A DNA stretch of 64,000 nt from Dissulfuribacter thermophilus (GCF_001687335.1 NZ_MAGO01000002.1:124001-188000), one strand, 5' to 3'. Shown: positions 35,543 to 45,244, numbered from the stretch's first letter. Notes: generated from the letters alone by a model not told the origin. Translations and numbers: made by a program.

Positions 35543-36553
35543 ATGTATCTGGCCCATGTAAAAGACAAAACAGGTAAAACACGTTTTGTGATCCGGGAAT
35601 CCGTTAAAGGCCAAGACGGGCTTTACAGGTCCCGAGACCTCTTTGACCTCGGCGAAGATCCAGAAATTTTTATTAAGTATGTGGGACCAAAGGGCTTTTA
35701 CATTGATCCTGACCTAGAAGACGAGGTGAGGTCAAAGGCCACATATTTTGACTATAGAGAGCTAGAAGAACTTTTTTGGCCGTTTCTTGATCCCGAAATC
35801 AAGATAACCATTGAAAACTTCTCTCATGGCAGATCTAGCCCAAAAGGGCGTTACAGAAGGGGGATCAAGGGACAAAAAATCGATATTCATCCATTTGACA
35901 GGCGAAGACTACTCTTTCTAAAATTTGGCCAGATTAATATTGAACCAATGTGGGAACACCCCTTCCCTTTTTTGGAATTGCCCCTCAATAAGTCTAGGGA
36001 TGAGATAGAACACGCAATAGGATTCATGGAATTGGAACTAAGACCTTGGGAGATGAGGGGCTACTTATATACGATTTTTAACCTCCCAGAACATTTTAAG
36101 CCAAGACAATCGAGATTCATTCCAGAGGTCCAGGATCTCAATCAGATGGACTCTTTCTTTTTAGAAGAGCTATGCAAATTAAACAACGATCCTACCTACC
36201 TGGATCAAGGGGCCAGGGAGACGGACCATTTAGGTGTTCATCCTTACCTAAGGAAATATCTTATATACTACTTCGATATCTTCTTTCACTCAAAAGGTGC
36301 AGGATACATTGGAGGAAGATTCAGGACAGAAGGTACTTATAGGGAGCCTTCAGCTATCCATCCGAACGAAGACGAATACCTGGCCATTCTAGGAATCACT
36401 AAGGACGAATTTGATTCAATGGACGAACAAGAACTGACCAGGACATTTAGGAAAAAGGCCTTGAAACTCCACCCAGACAAAGGTGGAGATCATGAGAATT
36501 TCATCAGATTAAAAGAGGCCTATACTTTTCTCATGAGGCGTAAGAATTGGTAG
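35543..36553 (+). CDS. Protein with C-terminal DnaJ domain
   Basis: 336 residues. The J domain is at the very C-terminus (~275-336), with YLAILGITKDEF and the HPDKGG loop that stimulates Hsp70 ATPase. The N-terminal ~270 residues are not a known co-chaperone region: aromatic- and charge-rich, no Cys clusters, no membrane helix. Placement of the J domain at the end is unlike class A/B DnaJ. The 3' end overlaps the convergent trpA by 23 bases. Confidence 0.75.
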   Translation: MYLAHVKDKTGKTRFVIRESVKGQDGLYRSRDLFDLGEDPEIFIKYVGPKGFYIDPDLEDEVRSKATYFDYRELEELFWPFLDPEIKITIENFSHGRSSPKGRYRRGIKGQKIDIHPFDRRRLLFLKFGQINIEPMWEHPFPFLELPLNKSRDEIEHAIGFMELELRPWEMRGYLYTIFNLPEHFKPRQSRFIPEVQDLNQMDSFFLEELCKLNNDPTYLDQGARETDHLGVHPYLRKYLIYYFDIFFHSKGAGYIGGRFRTEGTYREPSAIHPNEDEYLAILGITKDEFDSMDEQELTRTFRKKALKLHPDKGGDHENFIRLKEAYTFLMRRKNW

Positions 36554-37349
36554 TAGCCTTTTTCATCTCCTTGACAAAATTCCCAATCTCGTCCACGATC
36601 AACTTTTTAGAAGGATTATTTTTCTCAACAATTTTAATGATTGCGCTACCCACGATTATTCCGTCGGCATATTCTCTGAGTTGGCGCACCTGATCTGGCC
36701 TAGAAATGCCAAAACCAACGGAAACCGGCACAGGACTAACCTTCTTCACTTTCTTGAGTCCATCCACAAGCTCCTTCGGTAGCTCCTGTCTGGCACCTGT
36801 GATCCCTGTTACGGACACATAGTATAGAAAGCCCCTCGACTTTCTCGAGATCTTTTCCACACGGTCCATAGGAGTATTGGGAGCAACGAGAAAGATGTTT
36901 GACAACCCAATCTTATCTGCCTCCTTTTGCCACTGGCCTGACTCTTCAAGGGGTAGATCAGGGATAATAGTGCCGTCAGCGCCTGCCTCTTTTGCATCCT
37001 TGGCAAATTGCTTGAGCCCATATTGTAGTATTGGATTATAGTAGCCCATGAGTACTATTGGGCACTGAGTAACAGAACGGAGCCTTGAAACAAGGGAAAG
37101 GATCATTTCAGTGTTAATTCCTCTGGTCAAGGCCCTTTGACTCGATGCCTGAATGGTTGGTCCATCTGCAAGTGGGTCTGAAAATGGCATCCCAAGCTCA
37201 ATAATATCGGCCCCCATCTCTGCCATCTTAAGGCAGATCTCATATGTAGTATTAATATCAGGGTCCCCGGCTGTAATAAATGGTATAAAAGCAGCCTCTC
37301 CCCTTTCCTGACAATGAGAAAATGCCTTATTAATCCTTGATTCCTTCAT
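36531..37349 (-). CDS. trpA: Tryptophan synthase alpha subunit
   Basis: 272 residues. Catalytic Glu is in DIIELGMPFSDPLADGPTIQ and Asp in GADGTIIPDLPLEES; GFGISRPDQV is the phosphate-binding site. It cleaves indole-3-glycerol phosphate to indole for TrpB. Its 3' end overlaps the DnaJ-domain gene on the other strand. It follows trpB after 96 bases. Confidence 0.96.
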   Translation of the reverse strand: MKESRINKAFSHCQERGEAAFIPFITAGDPDINTTYEICLKMAEMGADIIELGMPFSDPLADGPTIQASSQRALTRGINTEMILSLVSRLRSVTQCPIVLMGYYNPILQYGLKQFAKDAKEAGADGTIIPDLPLEESGQWQKEADKIGLSNIFLVAPNTPMDRVEKISRKSRGFLYYVSVTGITGARQELPKELVDGLKKVKKVSPVPVSVGFGISRPDQVRQLREYADGIIVGSAIIKIVEKNNPSKKLIVDEIGNFVKEMKKATTNSYAS

Positions 37350-37445
37350 TTACGTCATTCCTCACTTATAATCAACTCACTGGTTTTAGTTTACTCAAAT
37401 GATACAGCTCTCCAAACCGTAATTAACAAGAGTTCAGCGATTATG

Positions 37446-38624
37446 TTAAACGAGCTCAGACACTGTCTGGACATCTTTATCTCCCCTACCAGAGAGGTTC
37501 ACCACCACAACCTGTCCCTTTTTTAGACTACTAGCCATTTTTATTAGTTGAGCTACTGCGTGTGCACTTTCAAGGGCTGGTATGATCCCCTCTATCTCTG
37601 AGAGGAGCTTGAAGGCCTCCAAGGCCTCATTATCGTCTACTGCCACATAATCTACCCTTTTTTCATCTTTTAAGGCGCAATGTTCTGGCCCGACTCCTGG
37701 ATAATCGAGTCCTGGTGCAACAGAGTGGGCTCCCTTTATCTGCCCCCACTTATCCTGCAGGAGATAGCTCATGGCACCGTGAAGGACACCAGGTGTTCCT
37801 GCACTCAGGGTTGCAGAATGATAATCGCTGGTCAATCCCTTGCCTGCTGCCTCTACGCCAATAAGCCTCACTTCCTCATGCCTCAAGAACGGGTAAAACA
37901 TACCCATGGCATTGCTACCGCCACCTACACAGGCAATACAAAAGTCAGGTAACCGTCCTATGGCCTGTTTGATCTGCCTTTTGGTCTCTTCACCAATCAC
38001 GCTTTGAAAATCCCGCACGATCTTTGGATAAGGGTGAGGTCCAACTACAGATCCAATGACGTAGTAGGTATTTTTAACATTGGTAACCCAGTCCCTAATG
38101 GCCTCATTTATGGCATCCTTTAGAGTCTGGGTCCCAGATTCCACAGGGACGACACGGGCACCTGTTAGTTCCATCCTAAAAACATTCATAGCCTGGCGCA
38201 CTGTATCCTTTTTCCCCATATATACAGTGCACTCGAGCCCCATCAATGCCGATGCCGTGGCAGTGGCTACTCCATGCTGACCTGCCCCAGTCTCTGCAAT
38301 GATCCGGGTTTTCCCCATCCGCTTTGCAAGGAGCACCTGACCTATGGTGTTATTGATCTTATGGGCTCCAGTATGGGTTAGGTCCTCACGTTTTAAAAAT
38401 ACCCTTATACCCCCTAAGTGCTCACCAAGGCGCTTTGCCTCGTAAAGGGGCGTAGGTCTACCAACATAATCCTTGAGAATGGCCTTAAACTCTTGCCTAA
38501 AATTCTTATCTTTTTTGGCCTCATTATAGGCCTCTTCAAGCTCAAGGAGGCACGGCATAAGGGTCTCTGGTACATATCTCCCTCCAAAGATTCCAAAATG
38601 CCCCCTTTTGTCCGGTCTAGCCAT
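37446..38624 (-). CDS. trpB: Tryptophan synthase beta subunit
   Basis: 392 residues from the ATG at 38624, preceded by GGGGGA; a TTG six codons upstream opens the frame earlier but has no support. The PLP lysine is in [15 protein letters not shown], and the phosphate loop is [10 protein letters not shown]. It condenses indole with serine. It is the TrpB1 type by length and motifs, consistent with an adjacent trpA. Confidence 0.97.
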   Translation of the reverse strand: MARPDKRGHFGIFGGRYVPETLMPCLLELEEAYNEAKKDKNFRQEFKAILKDYVGRPTPLYEAKRLGEHLGGIRVFLKREDLTHTGAHKINNTIGQVLLAKRMGKTRIIAETGAGQHGVATATASALMGLECTVYMGKKDTVRQAMNVFRMELTGARVVPVESGTQTLKDAINEAIRDWVTNVKNTYYVIGSVVGPHPYPKIVRDFQSVIGEETKRQIKQAIGRLPDFCIACVGGGSNAMGMFYPFLRHEEVRLIGVEAAGKGLTSDYHSATLSAGTPGVLHGAMSYLLQDKWGQIKGAHSVAPGLDYPGVGPEHCALKDEKRVDYVAVDDNEALEAFKLLSEIEGIIPALESAHAVAQLIKMASSLKKGQVVVVNLSGRGDKDVQTVSELV

Positions 38625-38648
38625 GTCAAATATCCCCCACAAATTTAA

Positions 38649-39269
38649 TCAAAGTCCAAATCTACGTGCGATTATAATAAAGTCTTTTACACGTTTAAGA
38701 TCCTTTTTTCCAGGTCTTTCCTCTACACCTGAACTTACATCAACCCCAAAAGGCTGTACACAGGTGAGTACTTCGTCCAGATTGGAGGGATCAAGCCCTC
38801 CAGCAAGGATCACTGGTCTTTTAAACATACCACACAGCCTTTTTGCGAGCTCAAGATCAACCCTTTTCCCGGTTCCTCCATAGCTTTGAGCACACCATGC
38901 ATCCACAAGAAAACCACGAACATAGGGTTCATAGACCTTAAAACGATCTAGGTCATCATCGGCCTTCACCCTAAGGGCCTTGACCACCCTTTGTGGAAAC
39001 AGCTTACAAAATTCTGGCGATTCATCACCATGAAGTTGGACAATGTCGATCCCCGCCTCTCTAATTGCAAAGTCAACTAGATCTTTTTCTGGATTTACGA
39101 AGACACCAAAGGTGCTTATCCCAGGAGGAAGTTCATCAACCATTTTCTTGACTGCTTCTATACCAACCTGCCTGGGACTCCTCGCAAAAACAAATCCCAC
39201 AGCATCAGGCCTAAGGGATGCAATAAGCTTTAAGTCTTCTAGGTTTGTTATTCCACAAATTTTGATCAC
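38649..39269 (-). CDS. trpF: Phosphoribosylanthranilate isomerase
   Basis: 206-residue TIM barrel with the catalytic Cys in KICGITN, VQLHGDE, and DVSSGVEERPGKKD as the phosphate loop. It performs the Amadori rearrangement before TrpC. The start is GTG 39269, with no clear ribosome-binding site. It heads trpF-trpB-trpA; no trpC, trpD or trpE is in the window. Confidence 0.95.
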   Translation of the reverse strand: MIKICGITNLEDLKLIASLRPDAVGFVFARSPRQVGIEAVKKMVDELPPGISTFGVFVNPEKDLVDFAIREAGIDIVQLHGDESPEFCKLFPQRVVKALRVKADDDLDRFKVYEPYVRGFLVDAWCAQSYGGTGKRVDLELAKRLCGMFKRPVILAGGLDPSNLDEVLTCVQPFGVDVSSGVEERPGKKDLKRVKDFIIIARRFGL

Positions 39270-39457
39270 GATCTGTGAAGGTAATCTTGTTTTCTCTATT
39301 CTTCAATAGACTGAAGCCAGTTTATGAAATATGAAGCAAATATCATTTTCAACTAAGTGAAAAAAAGCACCTTTTTAGCCCCCCCTTTTATTTAATAAAA
39401 TTTATGGTATTCCTTATTTCTTGGCAGGAATACATGCTTACATGCTGAAAAATATTA

Positions 39458-39713
39458 CCTAAATCCTGCAATTGGCGAGTTTGCCCAAGATTCAAGGCGC
39501 GAGGGGCGAAGACGTACTTAGGTACTTCGAGCCCCGAGCAACAAAGAAGATTGGGTAAAATCGCCAATCCCGAAGGGCGACAAAAGGGGGCAAAAAACAC
39601 AAAATATGGATTCGCCCAAAAAGTGAATTTGAGGAAAGGCTAAATATTGGCTAACCCCCTAATATAATCGTTCAAAATTCATTTTTGCCCCCTTTTGCCG
39701 TGCAGGATTTAGG
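39458..39713. repeat. Structured repeat family, full 256-bp copy (copy D)
   Basis: Ends CCTAAATCCTGCA and TGCAGGATTTAGG are perfect inverted repeats, flanked by the 5-bp direct repeat TATTA on both sides (39453-39457 and 39714-39718). Arm I pairs 39581-39596 with 39682-39697 perfectly over 16 bp. Arm II pairs ATTGGCGA (39471-39478) with TCGCCAAT (39561-39568) around a GGGGC/GCCCC hairpin (39503-39535). No coding potential. It fills most of the gap between divergent trpF and the YkgJ gene. Confidence 0.87.
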
Positions 39714-39748
39714 TATTAGCTGAAAATATTTATGAATATTTAGGTCCT

Positions 39749-40384
39749 ATGACAACTCCAAAGACAAATACTCCAAAAAGACTTCAATTTCCAGGTGACG
39801 AAAGGAGAAACCCTTGGCTCCCCTTACTCCTTGAGGCCTATTATTGGGGGGATAAAGGGGTCTATGAAGGAATCAAGAGGAGATTAAAAAGGGGGGAGAA
39901 ACTCGCGTGTAAAAAGGGCTGTTCGTCCTGCTGCCATACTCATTCAACGATTCCGGTCTATCCCCTTGAAGTCGTAGGAATCTATTGGTTTGCAGATCAA
40001 AAAATTCATGGAGAGATTAGAAAAAAGCTCTCTGCAAAACTCTTATCACACACATCCAAAGGCCCCTGTCCTTTCTTGATCGATGGGGCATGCTCAATAC
40101 ACCCAATGCGCCCGTTGGCGTGTAGACACTTCAATGTATTTAACAAACCCTGTGCCGAGGGTGAGGACCCATTTTTTACTCGCAGACGAGACGTCTTGAC
40201 CCCAATTGAATCCTACAAGGAAAAGGCATTAATGAAGATGCTTCCATTCCATGGAATAAAAGACAAAAAAATAGCAAAAGATACAGTACGTTCAGGCATC
40301 ATCAACCAACAGGTTAAAAACCTCCTTGAGATTGATTGGAAAAATCTCGGTATTCGTCTGAGTTTATCAGTCAAGCTAAAATAG
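39749..40384 (+). CDS. YkgJ-family cysteine-cluster protein
   Basis: 211 residues with the Zn/Fe-chelating pattern CKKGCSSCCHTH, CPFLIDGACSIHPMRPLACRHFNV and a further NKPC. The function of the family is not established; the cysteines are thought to bind a metal or cluster. It is a paralogue in motif only of the N-terminal domain at 26535. It is likely co-transcribed with the PilZ-like gene 26 bases downstream. Confidence 0.87.
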   Translation: MTTPKTNTPKRLQFPGDERRNPWLPLLLEAYYWGDKGVYEGIKRRLKRGEKLACKKGCSSCCHTHSTIPVYPLEVVGIYWFADQKIHGEIRKKLSAKLLSHTSKGPCPFLIDGACSIHPMRPLACRHFNVFNKPCAEGEDPFFTRRRDVLTPIESYKEKALMKMLPFHGIKDKKIAKDTVRSGIINQQVKNLLEIDWKNLGIRLSLSVKLK

Positions 40385-40409
40385 GCAAGAATTAGGGGTC
40401 ATTTTAAAC

Positions 40410-41372
40410 ATGCTTGTTCCAATAAAATTAAGAGGTAAAGTAAAAGAAATCTTAAGTCGTTCTAATATCCAAATATTTAACCTCAATGCAATCGACAAAA
40501 AGTATAGAGACCTTCTCTTGTCTGGCAAGATCCCGGTCTTGATAATCTTTGAAAATGAGACAAAAAAGGGACGAATTCACGATCTCGGTAATGGTAATAT
40601 TTCAGTAGAAACCTCTGAGGAAATACCAATATATATTAAAAAGGGCAATACTGTAGTTGTAGTATTACCAGTAAGTCAAAATAGAAGATACATTCTTCAA
40701 GGCATAGTTACCAACCGCTACATCAATAGTGTTGAACTTACTATCCTTGACCCACGTACTGACAAGCGCTTTAATGTATTTGATAAAAACATTTCAGTAG
40801 GCGTACACTTTTTACCTGAATCCATAATCCACGGCATCACCTATGAGACTTTATTGATACTGCGCGACATTAATTACGGAATGGAAGATCAAGACCGTTT
40901 AATCCAAGAAAATGCAAGGCATAGGGCCCTAGCAATGTCAAAAGATACTACTATTGATACAAATAATTCTATATCACAGATTAAAGATCCCAAGGACCAA
41001 GATGATTCGAACGATAAATCCAGTTTCACATATAGGGCAAAGGATTTCTGTATTGACTTGGCTACAAGAAAGATTCACCCTGAATTCCAATCTCTAAAGG
41101 ATTCTGAACCCAGTTTTTTCGGTACCATGTATGACATTTCAAAGGGGGGACTCAGTCTCTTGTGTCCAGATGGACAAGAAGGCATGGACTCAGGCACTGC
41201 CATGTTAGTGACGGCCAAATTTCCTCTGGATGATGTATTATGGTTTGACTTCTCTCTTCTCGGCATTGTTAGAGGAATAACCCAAATAGACGAGGGCAAA
41301 AGACTACATGTCATGTTTTTTAAGGCCCTACCAGAACGAACCCAGAACCTCTTTGAAAGAATGATGCAGTGA
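40410..41372 (+). CDS. PilZ-like protein with YcgR-type N-terminal region
   Basis: 320 residues. The N-terminal ~110 residues form a beta-rich region like the PilZN/YcgR partner domain (GNTVVVVLPVSQNRRYILQGIVTN). The C-terminal ~100 residues have the PilZ pattern MYDISKGGLSLL. The N-terminal RxxxR arm of c-di-GMP-binding PilZ domains is not evident, so ligand binding is uncertain. A motility brake or related regulator is plausible given the flagellar genes. Confidence 0.7.
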   Translation: MLVPIKLRGKVKEILSRSNIQIFNLNAIDKKYRDLLLSGKIPVLIIFENETKKGRIHDLGNGNISVETSEEIPIYIKKGNTVVVVLPVSQNRRYILQGIVTNRYINSVELTILDPRTDKRFNVFDKNISVGVHFLPESIIHGITYETLLILRDINYGMEDQDRLIQENARHRALAMSKDTTIDTNNSISQIKDPKDQDDSNDKSSFTYRAKDFCIDLATRKIHPEFQSLKDSEPSFFGTMYDISKGGLSLLCPDGQEGMDSGTAMLVTAKFPLDDVLWFDFSLLGIVRGITQIDEGKRLHVMFFKALPERTQNLFERMMQ

Positions 41373-41447
41373 ACCTTCCACTATAAATTGAAACACTCAA
41401 CTTTCTAAATTTATAAGGGAGGGTAAATACAAAATTTGCAATATATA

Positions 41448-41780
41448 CTAATGATTTTTCAGTCTTGACCTGGATTGAAAGAAAATAACAAGACCTGAAA
41501 AGGACAGTCCAATAATGCCCAACCCAACTACCATTCGATAAGCTAGGCCGTACCAGCCACCTCCCCTATGTACTACTCCTATCAATGATTCAAAAACAGG
41601 ACTGAGGGCATCGTGCTCGGCATGAACATGTTCTACTGGAATACTGACTTTTTCTTTCTTACTTATATTATTCCAATTCCGAACACTAAGGTATAGGCCA
41701 GTAATTGCCTGTAATCCTAAAAAAATGGACAGAGCCACACCTAATATCCTATGGATCTTTCTTATTTTAATTTCTTTCAT
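41448..41780 (-). CDS. Small PepSY-type membrane protein
   Basis: 110 residues with two or three hydrophobic segments (ILGVALSIFLGLQAITGLYLSV and MVVGLGIIGLSFSGLVIFF) and a short extracytoplasmic loop with HVHAEHD. KIRKIHRILGVALSIFLGLQ fits PepSY-associated membrane proteins, some of which are linked to iron or haem redox chemistry. It is divergent from the HAO-like cytochrome gene; a functional link is inference. Confidence 0.65.
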   Translation of the reverse strand: MKEIKIRKIHRILGVALSIFLGLQAITGLYLSVRNWNNISKKEKVSIPVEHVHAEHDALSPVFESLIGVVHRGGGWYGLAYRMVVGLGIIGLSFSGLVIFFQSRSRLKNH

Positions 41781-42149
41781 TCGAATACTCCTAAAAGATA
41801 CTTAGAAGGAATGAACAAAGATGGGACGTTCAGGCATATTTATACAAATCACCCCCAAAAGACATAAACACTTTTCATAAAAATAATATGTTCTTTTAAA
41901 AATAAATACAACTAAATATTTGATATAATCAAAGGAAAAAGAAAAAATAACTGCATATTATGGCAATCATGTCCTAGATATAGGTCGGGTATTTGGCTGA
42001 TTTTCTTTTATGAAATTAAACAATTAGACAAATAAGATTGGATATATAAATAGTATATCTCAATCATTGACAATTACTTGCTTTTTTCTAGACAAAGATA
42101 ACTTTTTTTTATATGGTAAATTAATAATATTATATGAGGGAGGTTTTCC
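41781..42149. other. Intergenic region upstream of the octaheme cytochrome
   Basis: 369 very AT-rich bases between divergent genes. No open frame of note. A TTGACA at 42067-42072 is about 80 bases from the cytochrome start, but no good -10 follows at standard spacing. GGGAGG lies close before the ATG. Confidence 0.35.
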
Positions 42150-43454
42150 ATGAAGCTTTTTAAACAAATTTTGTACCATGTGTTACTGTTTTCAGCTGTT
42201 GTCTTTTTAGGCAATGTTTATGCAGAAGAAAACTGTATCACATGCCACAAAAAAATTAGTCCAGGCCAGGTCAAAGACTGGAGTGTTAGTAAACATGCCG
42301 AAAATGACATCACTTGCTCTGTTTGCCACGGAGATGAACATAAAAGTAAGGCTGACGTCAACAAAGTAATTCTTCCAGACGAACACAAGTGCGCTGAATG
42401 CCACGAAGAACAATTTAACCAGTTCAGAAGGGGAAAACATCAGTTCGGCTGGACCTCACTGAATGCCCTTCCCATTACCCATGTTGAGCCGGATGAATTG
42501 ATGGAAGGTGGCCGTGGATGCGGGGGCTGCCACAATATGGGTATAAAAACTGAGGCCCAAAAACAGGAACAGCGCAAAAAGGGCTATCGGTACCAAAATA
42601 ATTCCTGTGACGAATGCCATACGAGACACAGCTTCTCAAAGAAAGAGGCGTTGGATCCAAGGGCATGTCAGCAATGCCACATGGGATATGACCACCCACA
42701 ATGGGAGATGTGGAGCAGTTCAAAGCATGGTTCAAGATGGTTTGCAAAACAAGCAGGAAACCTCCCCAAAGATGCACAGGCCCCCAAATGTCAGGACTGC
42801 CACATGCCCAATGGCGATCATGAAAACCGTACTGCATGGGGCTTTTTGGGTGTGAGACTTCCTTTACCCAAAGATCCTCAGTGGGCAGCTGATCGAGTCA
42901 CTATTTTAAAGGCCCTTGGGGTACTAAATCCTGAAACCGGAAAACCCACTGCCCGCCTAGAGGCTGTAAAGGCGGTGAAGATGGTACGACTGACAGAGGA
43001 AGAATGGCAGAAGGAACGCAACAGGATGCTTGATATATGTGCAAAATGTCATTCAAGAACATATGCCAAGACCCAACTTGATATGGGAGACAATATCATG
43101 AAGAAAACAGACAGAATGCTTGCCGAGGCCATTGATATAGTAGCCGGGCTCTATAAAGATGGGATCTTGAAAAAGAGGCCTGACCAACCATTTGCCTACC
43201 CTGATTTCCTCTATTTCATGAGGACCGATTTTAGCGCCCCTAATCCCAATAGCTACAAAACAATGGACAAAGGCATATCCTACATCGAACAAGTGCTATT
43301 TCAAATGTACATGAAGCACAGAATGCGTACCTATCAAGCCTTCTACCACGTAAATCCAGATTATGCATATTGGTATGGATGGGCAATGATGACCAAAGAC
43401 CTAGGAGAAATAAAGGAACTCGCAGACCAGATGAGGGCAGCTGCAAAAAAATAA
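42150..43454 (+). CDS. Octaheme cytochrome c of the hydroxylamine oxidoreductase (HAO) family
   Basis: 434 residues with a signal peptide (cleavage near NVYA-EEN) and eight CxxCH haem-binding motifs (CITCH, CSVCH, CAECH, CGGCH, CDECH, CQQCH, CQDCH, CAKCH). CDECHTRHSFSKKEA followed by CQQCHMGYDHPQWEMW is a strong HAO signature, as is HVNPDYAYWYGWA. Periplasmic. In anaerobes such enzymes can reduce nitrite or hydroxylamine rather than oxidise hydroxylamine. Whether the active-site haem is cross-linked to Tyr cannot be read here. It stands alone: no NapC-type partner or nitrite reductase is in the window. Confidence 0.92.
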   Translation: MKLFKQILYHVLLFSAVVFLGNVYAEENCITCHKKISPGQVKDWSVSKHAENDITCSVCHGDEHKSKADVNKVILPDEHKCAECHEEQFNQFRRGKHQFGWTSLNALPITHVEPDELMEGGRGCGGCHNMGIKTEAQKQEQRKKGYRYQNNSCDECHTRHSFSKKEALDPRACQQCHMGYDHPQWEMWSSSKHGSRWFAKQAGNLPKDAQAPKCQDCHMPNGDHENRTAWGFLGVRLPLPKDPQWAADRVTILKALGVLNPETGKPTARLEAVKAVKMVRLTEEEWQKERNRMLDICAKCHSRTYAKTQLDMGDNIMKKTDRMLAEAIDIVAGLYKDGILKKRPDQPFAYPDFLYFMRTDFSAPNPNSYKTMDKGISYIEQVLFQMYMKHRMRTYQAFYHVNPDYAYWYGWAMMTKDLGEIKELADQMRAAAKK

Positions 43455-43484
43455 AAAGAGACTGCTCATGACCTTAATTTTTTG

Positions 43485-43577
43485 AGTTTTGAGTGTTGAA
43501 TTTTGAGTGTTGAGTTGAAGGAAAAGAACTTTAAAAGGTGTTCTGCAACCAACTCAACACTCAACACTCAAAACTGA
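43485..43577. repeat. Inverted repeat of TTTTGAGTGTTGA units
   Basis: The left arm (43485-43517) carries two tandem units of GAGTTTTGAGTGTTGA type; the right arm (43546-43577) carries the complement, AACTCAACACTCAACACTCA. Together they form a long imperfect hairpin with a ~28-base loop, just after the cytochrome gene. A related TCAAAACTCAAAACT stretch occurs before flhB (near 11940). It could act as a transcription end, but no clean T-run follows. Confidence 0.6.
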
Positions 43578-43779
43578 AAACTTTTTTAGGTTTTGCCTTT
43601 GTCGTGATTCTGACCTGGGAACGAGGAGAAAACCCACTGTCTCAACTGTTTGCTAGACTCAGCTTTTAAGGGCCGCCTTTTTTAAGTCCGAAATCTCAAT
43701 TAGGTGATATTTATATTTTATCTAATATGTTATATTAAAGTTTATAAGATGGATTTGATAACAAAGGAGGAAAATCCAA

Positions 43780-44829
43780 ATGAAATCTAGTGTTCGACTC
43801 ACACTACTCCTATTTTGTCTGGGTATGCTCCTATCATCTAATGCCCTTTCTTCCAACATTATCACTGGAGCAGGAGCAACATTTCCGTATCCACTTTACT
43901 CAAAATGGGCACATACCTATGCCAGAGAAACAGGAATCAGGCTCAATTATCAATCCATAGGATCAGGTGGAGGTATACGTCAAATAAAGGCACATGCAGT
44001 AGATTTTGGTGCATCTGACGCCCCACTTGAGGCCAAGGAACTTGTTTCGTCAGGGCTTATACAGTTTCCAATGATAATTGGAGGAGTAGTTCCAGTAGTA
44101 AATATTAAAGGCCTCAAGGGAAACAATATAAAACTGGATGGTGAAACATTGGCACAAATCTTTCTCGGTGAAATCAGGTACTGGGATCATCCAAAGATAA
44201 AAGGCCTCAATCATGGGCTAAACCTTCCACATTTAAAAATCTACGTTGTCCATAGATCCGATGGATCAGGTACTACTTGGATATTCAGTAAGTACTTGGC
44301 CTCAGTGAGTCCACAGTGGCAGAAAAAGGTTGGATTTGGAAAGGCCCTGAGATGGCCCACTGGCATCGGAGGAAAGGGAAATGAAGGAGTAGCGGCATAC
44401 GTTAAGCGCCTAAAGGGGGCCATTGGCTATATCGAGTTTGCTTATGCCAAGCAGAACCACCTAACCCCGGTGCTTTTAAAAAATAAGGATGGTAACTTCG
44501 TAGTTCCAAGCATTGAGACCTTCCAGGCTGCTGCTCAAAATGCAGACTGGCTCAATACCCCAGGCATGGGTGTAATCCTAGTAAACCAGCCAGGCAAAAA
44601 CTCTTGGCCAATAACCGGGGCCTCATTTATTTTAATCCACAAGGTTCAAAAGGATAAAGAAAAGGCCCTTACTATGCTGAAATTCTTTGATTGGTGTTTT
44701 AAACACGGGCAACAGATGGCAAAAGATCTCCTATACGTTCCAATTCCCGAAAATGTAGTACAAATAGTAGAAAAAATGTGGGCAAGAGAGATCCTTGTAA
44801 ATGGGCAACCCATCTGGACGATACAATAA
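43780..44829 (+). CDS. pstS: Phosphate-binding periplasmic protein PstS
   Basis: 349 residues with a signal peptide (LLLFCLGMLLSSNALSS). Phosphate-binding motifs are GAGATFPYPLYSKWA, YQSIGSGGGIRQI, DFGASDAPL and HRSDGSGTTWIFSKYL. It delivers phosphate to PstCAB, which are not in the window. AAAGGAGG precedes the ATG. The gene overlaps the following ferredoxin by 29 bases. Confidence 0.94.
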   Translation: MKSSVRLTLLLFCLGMLLSSNALSSNIITGAGATFPYPLYSKWAHTYARETGIRLNYQSIGSGGGIRQIKAHAVDFGASDAPLEAKELVSSGLIQFPMIIGGVVPVVNIKGLKGNNIKLDGETLAQIFLGEIRYWDHPKIKGLNHGLNLPHLKIYVVHRSDGSGTTWIFSKYLASVSPQWQKKVGFGKALRWPTGIGGKGNEGVAAYVKRLKGAIGYIEFAYAKQNHLTPVLLKNKDGNFVVPSIETFQAAAQNADWLNTPGMGVILVNQPGKNSWPITGASFILIHKVQKDKEKALTMLKFFDWCFKHGQQMAKDLLYVPIPENVVQIVEKMWAREILVNGQPIWTIQ

Positions 44830-45031
44830 GAAAAAAGAGATTGAACTAGACCTCTTCCATTGTAAGGGGTGTGGTGCATGTGTTGAAGTGGCACCAGAAC
44901 ACTTTGTGATGGATGAGGACAATGAGCTTCCAAAGGTTATCGACTCAATTGTAGAAGGAGAACATGATGATCTGGAACAGGCCATGGCCATATGTCCCAT
45001 GGCCTGTATTCAGATCAAGGAAATTGAATAA
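44801..45031 (+). CDS. Small [4Fe-4S] ferredoxin
   Basis: 76 residues with CKGCGACVEVAPEHFVMDEDN and a distal CP (MAICPMAC), a single-cluster ferredoxin of the Fer4_13/Fer4_15 type. The start inside the pstS 3' end is set by the only in-frame ATG; a later start would be needed to avoid the overlap, but none precedes the cluster closely. Small electron carrier; partner unknown. Confidence 0.85.
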   Translation: MGNPSGRYNKKKEIELDLFHCKGCGACVEVAPEHFVMDEDNELPKVIDSIVEGEHDDLEQAMAICPMACIQIKEIE

Positions 45032-45244
45032 CTCAGCTACTGTTTAAAGTTACTAAGCTATTTATCCTCTGTTAAACCATCCAATAAACTCTCCTCAGCA
45101 CACCCCCTTCCATCGAAAACGAAATCTCTTCTACTTTAATTTGGATCACCCTCTACAAATTTAAAATTTATTACACAAGGCTAAAAAAAATTTAAGTTGC
45201 TTTACCACACAGTCGATAAACACAATATCTTGGAGGAAAAAAGG

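Noticed and set aside
43455-43779. CRISPR-like array after the octaheme cytochrome
   Set aside because: Repeated TTTTGAGTGTTGA units form one hairpin, with no regular repeat-spacer pattern.
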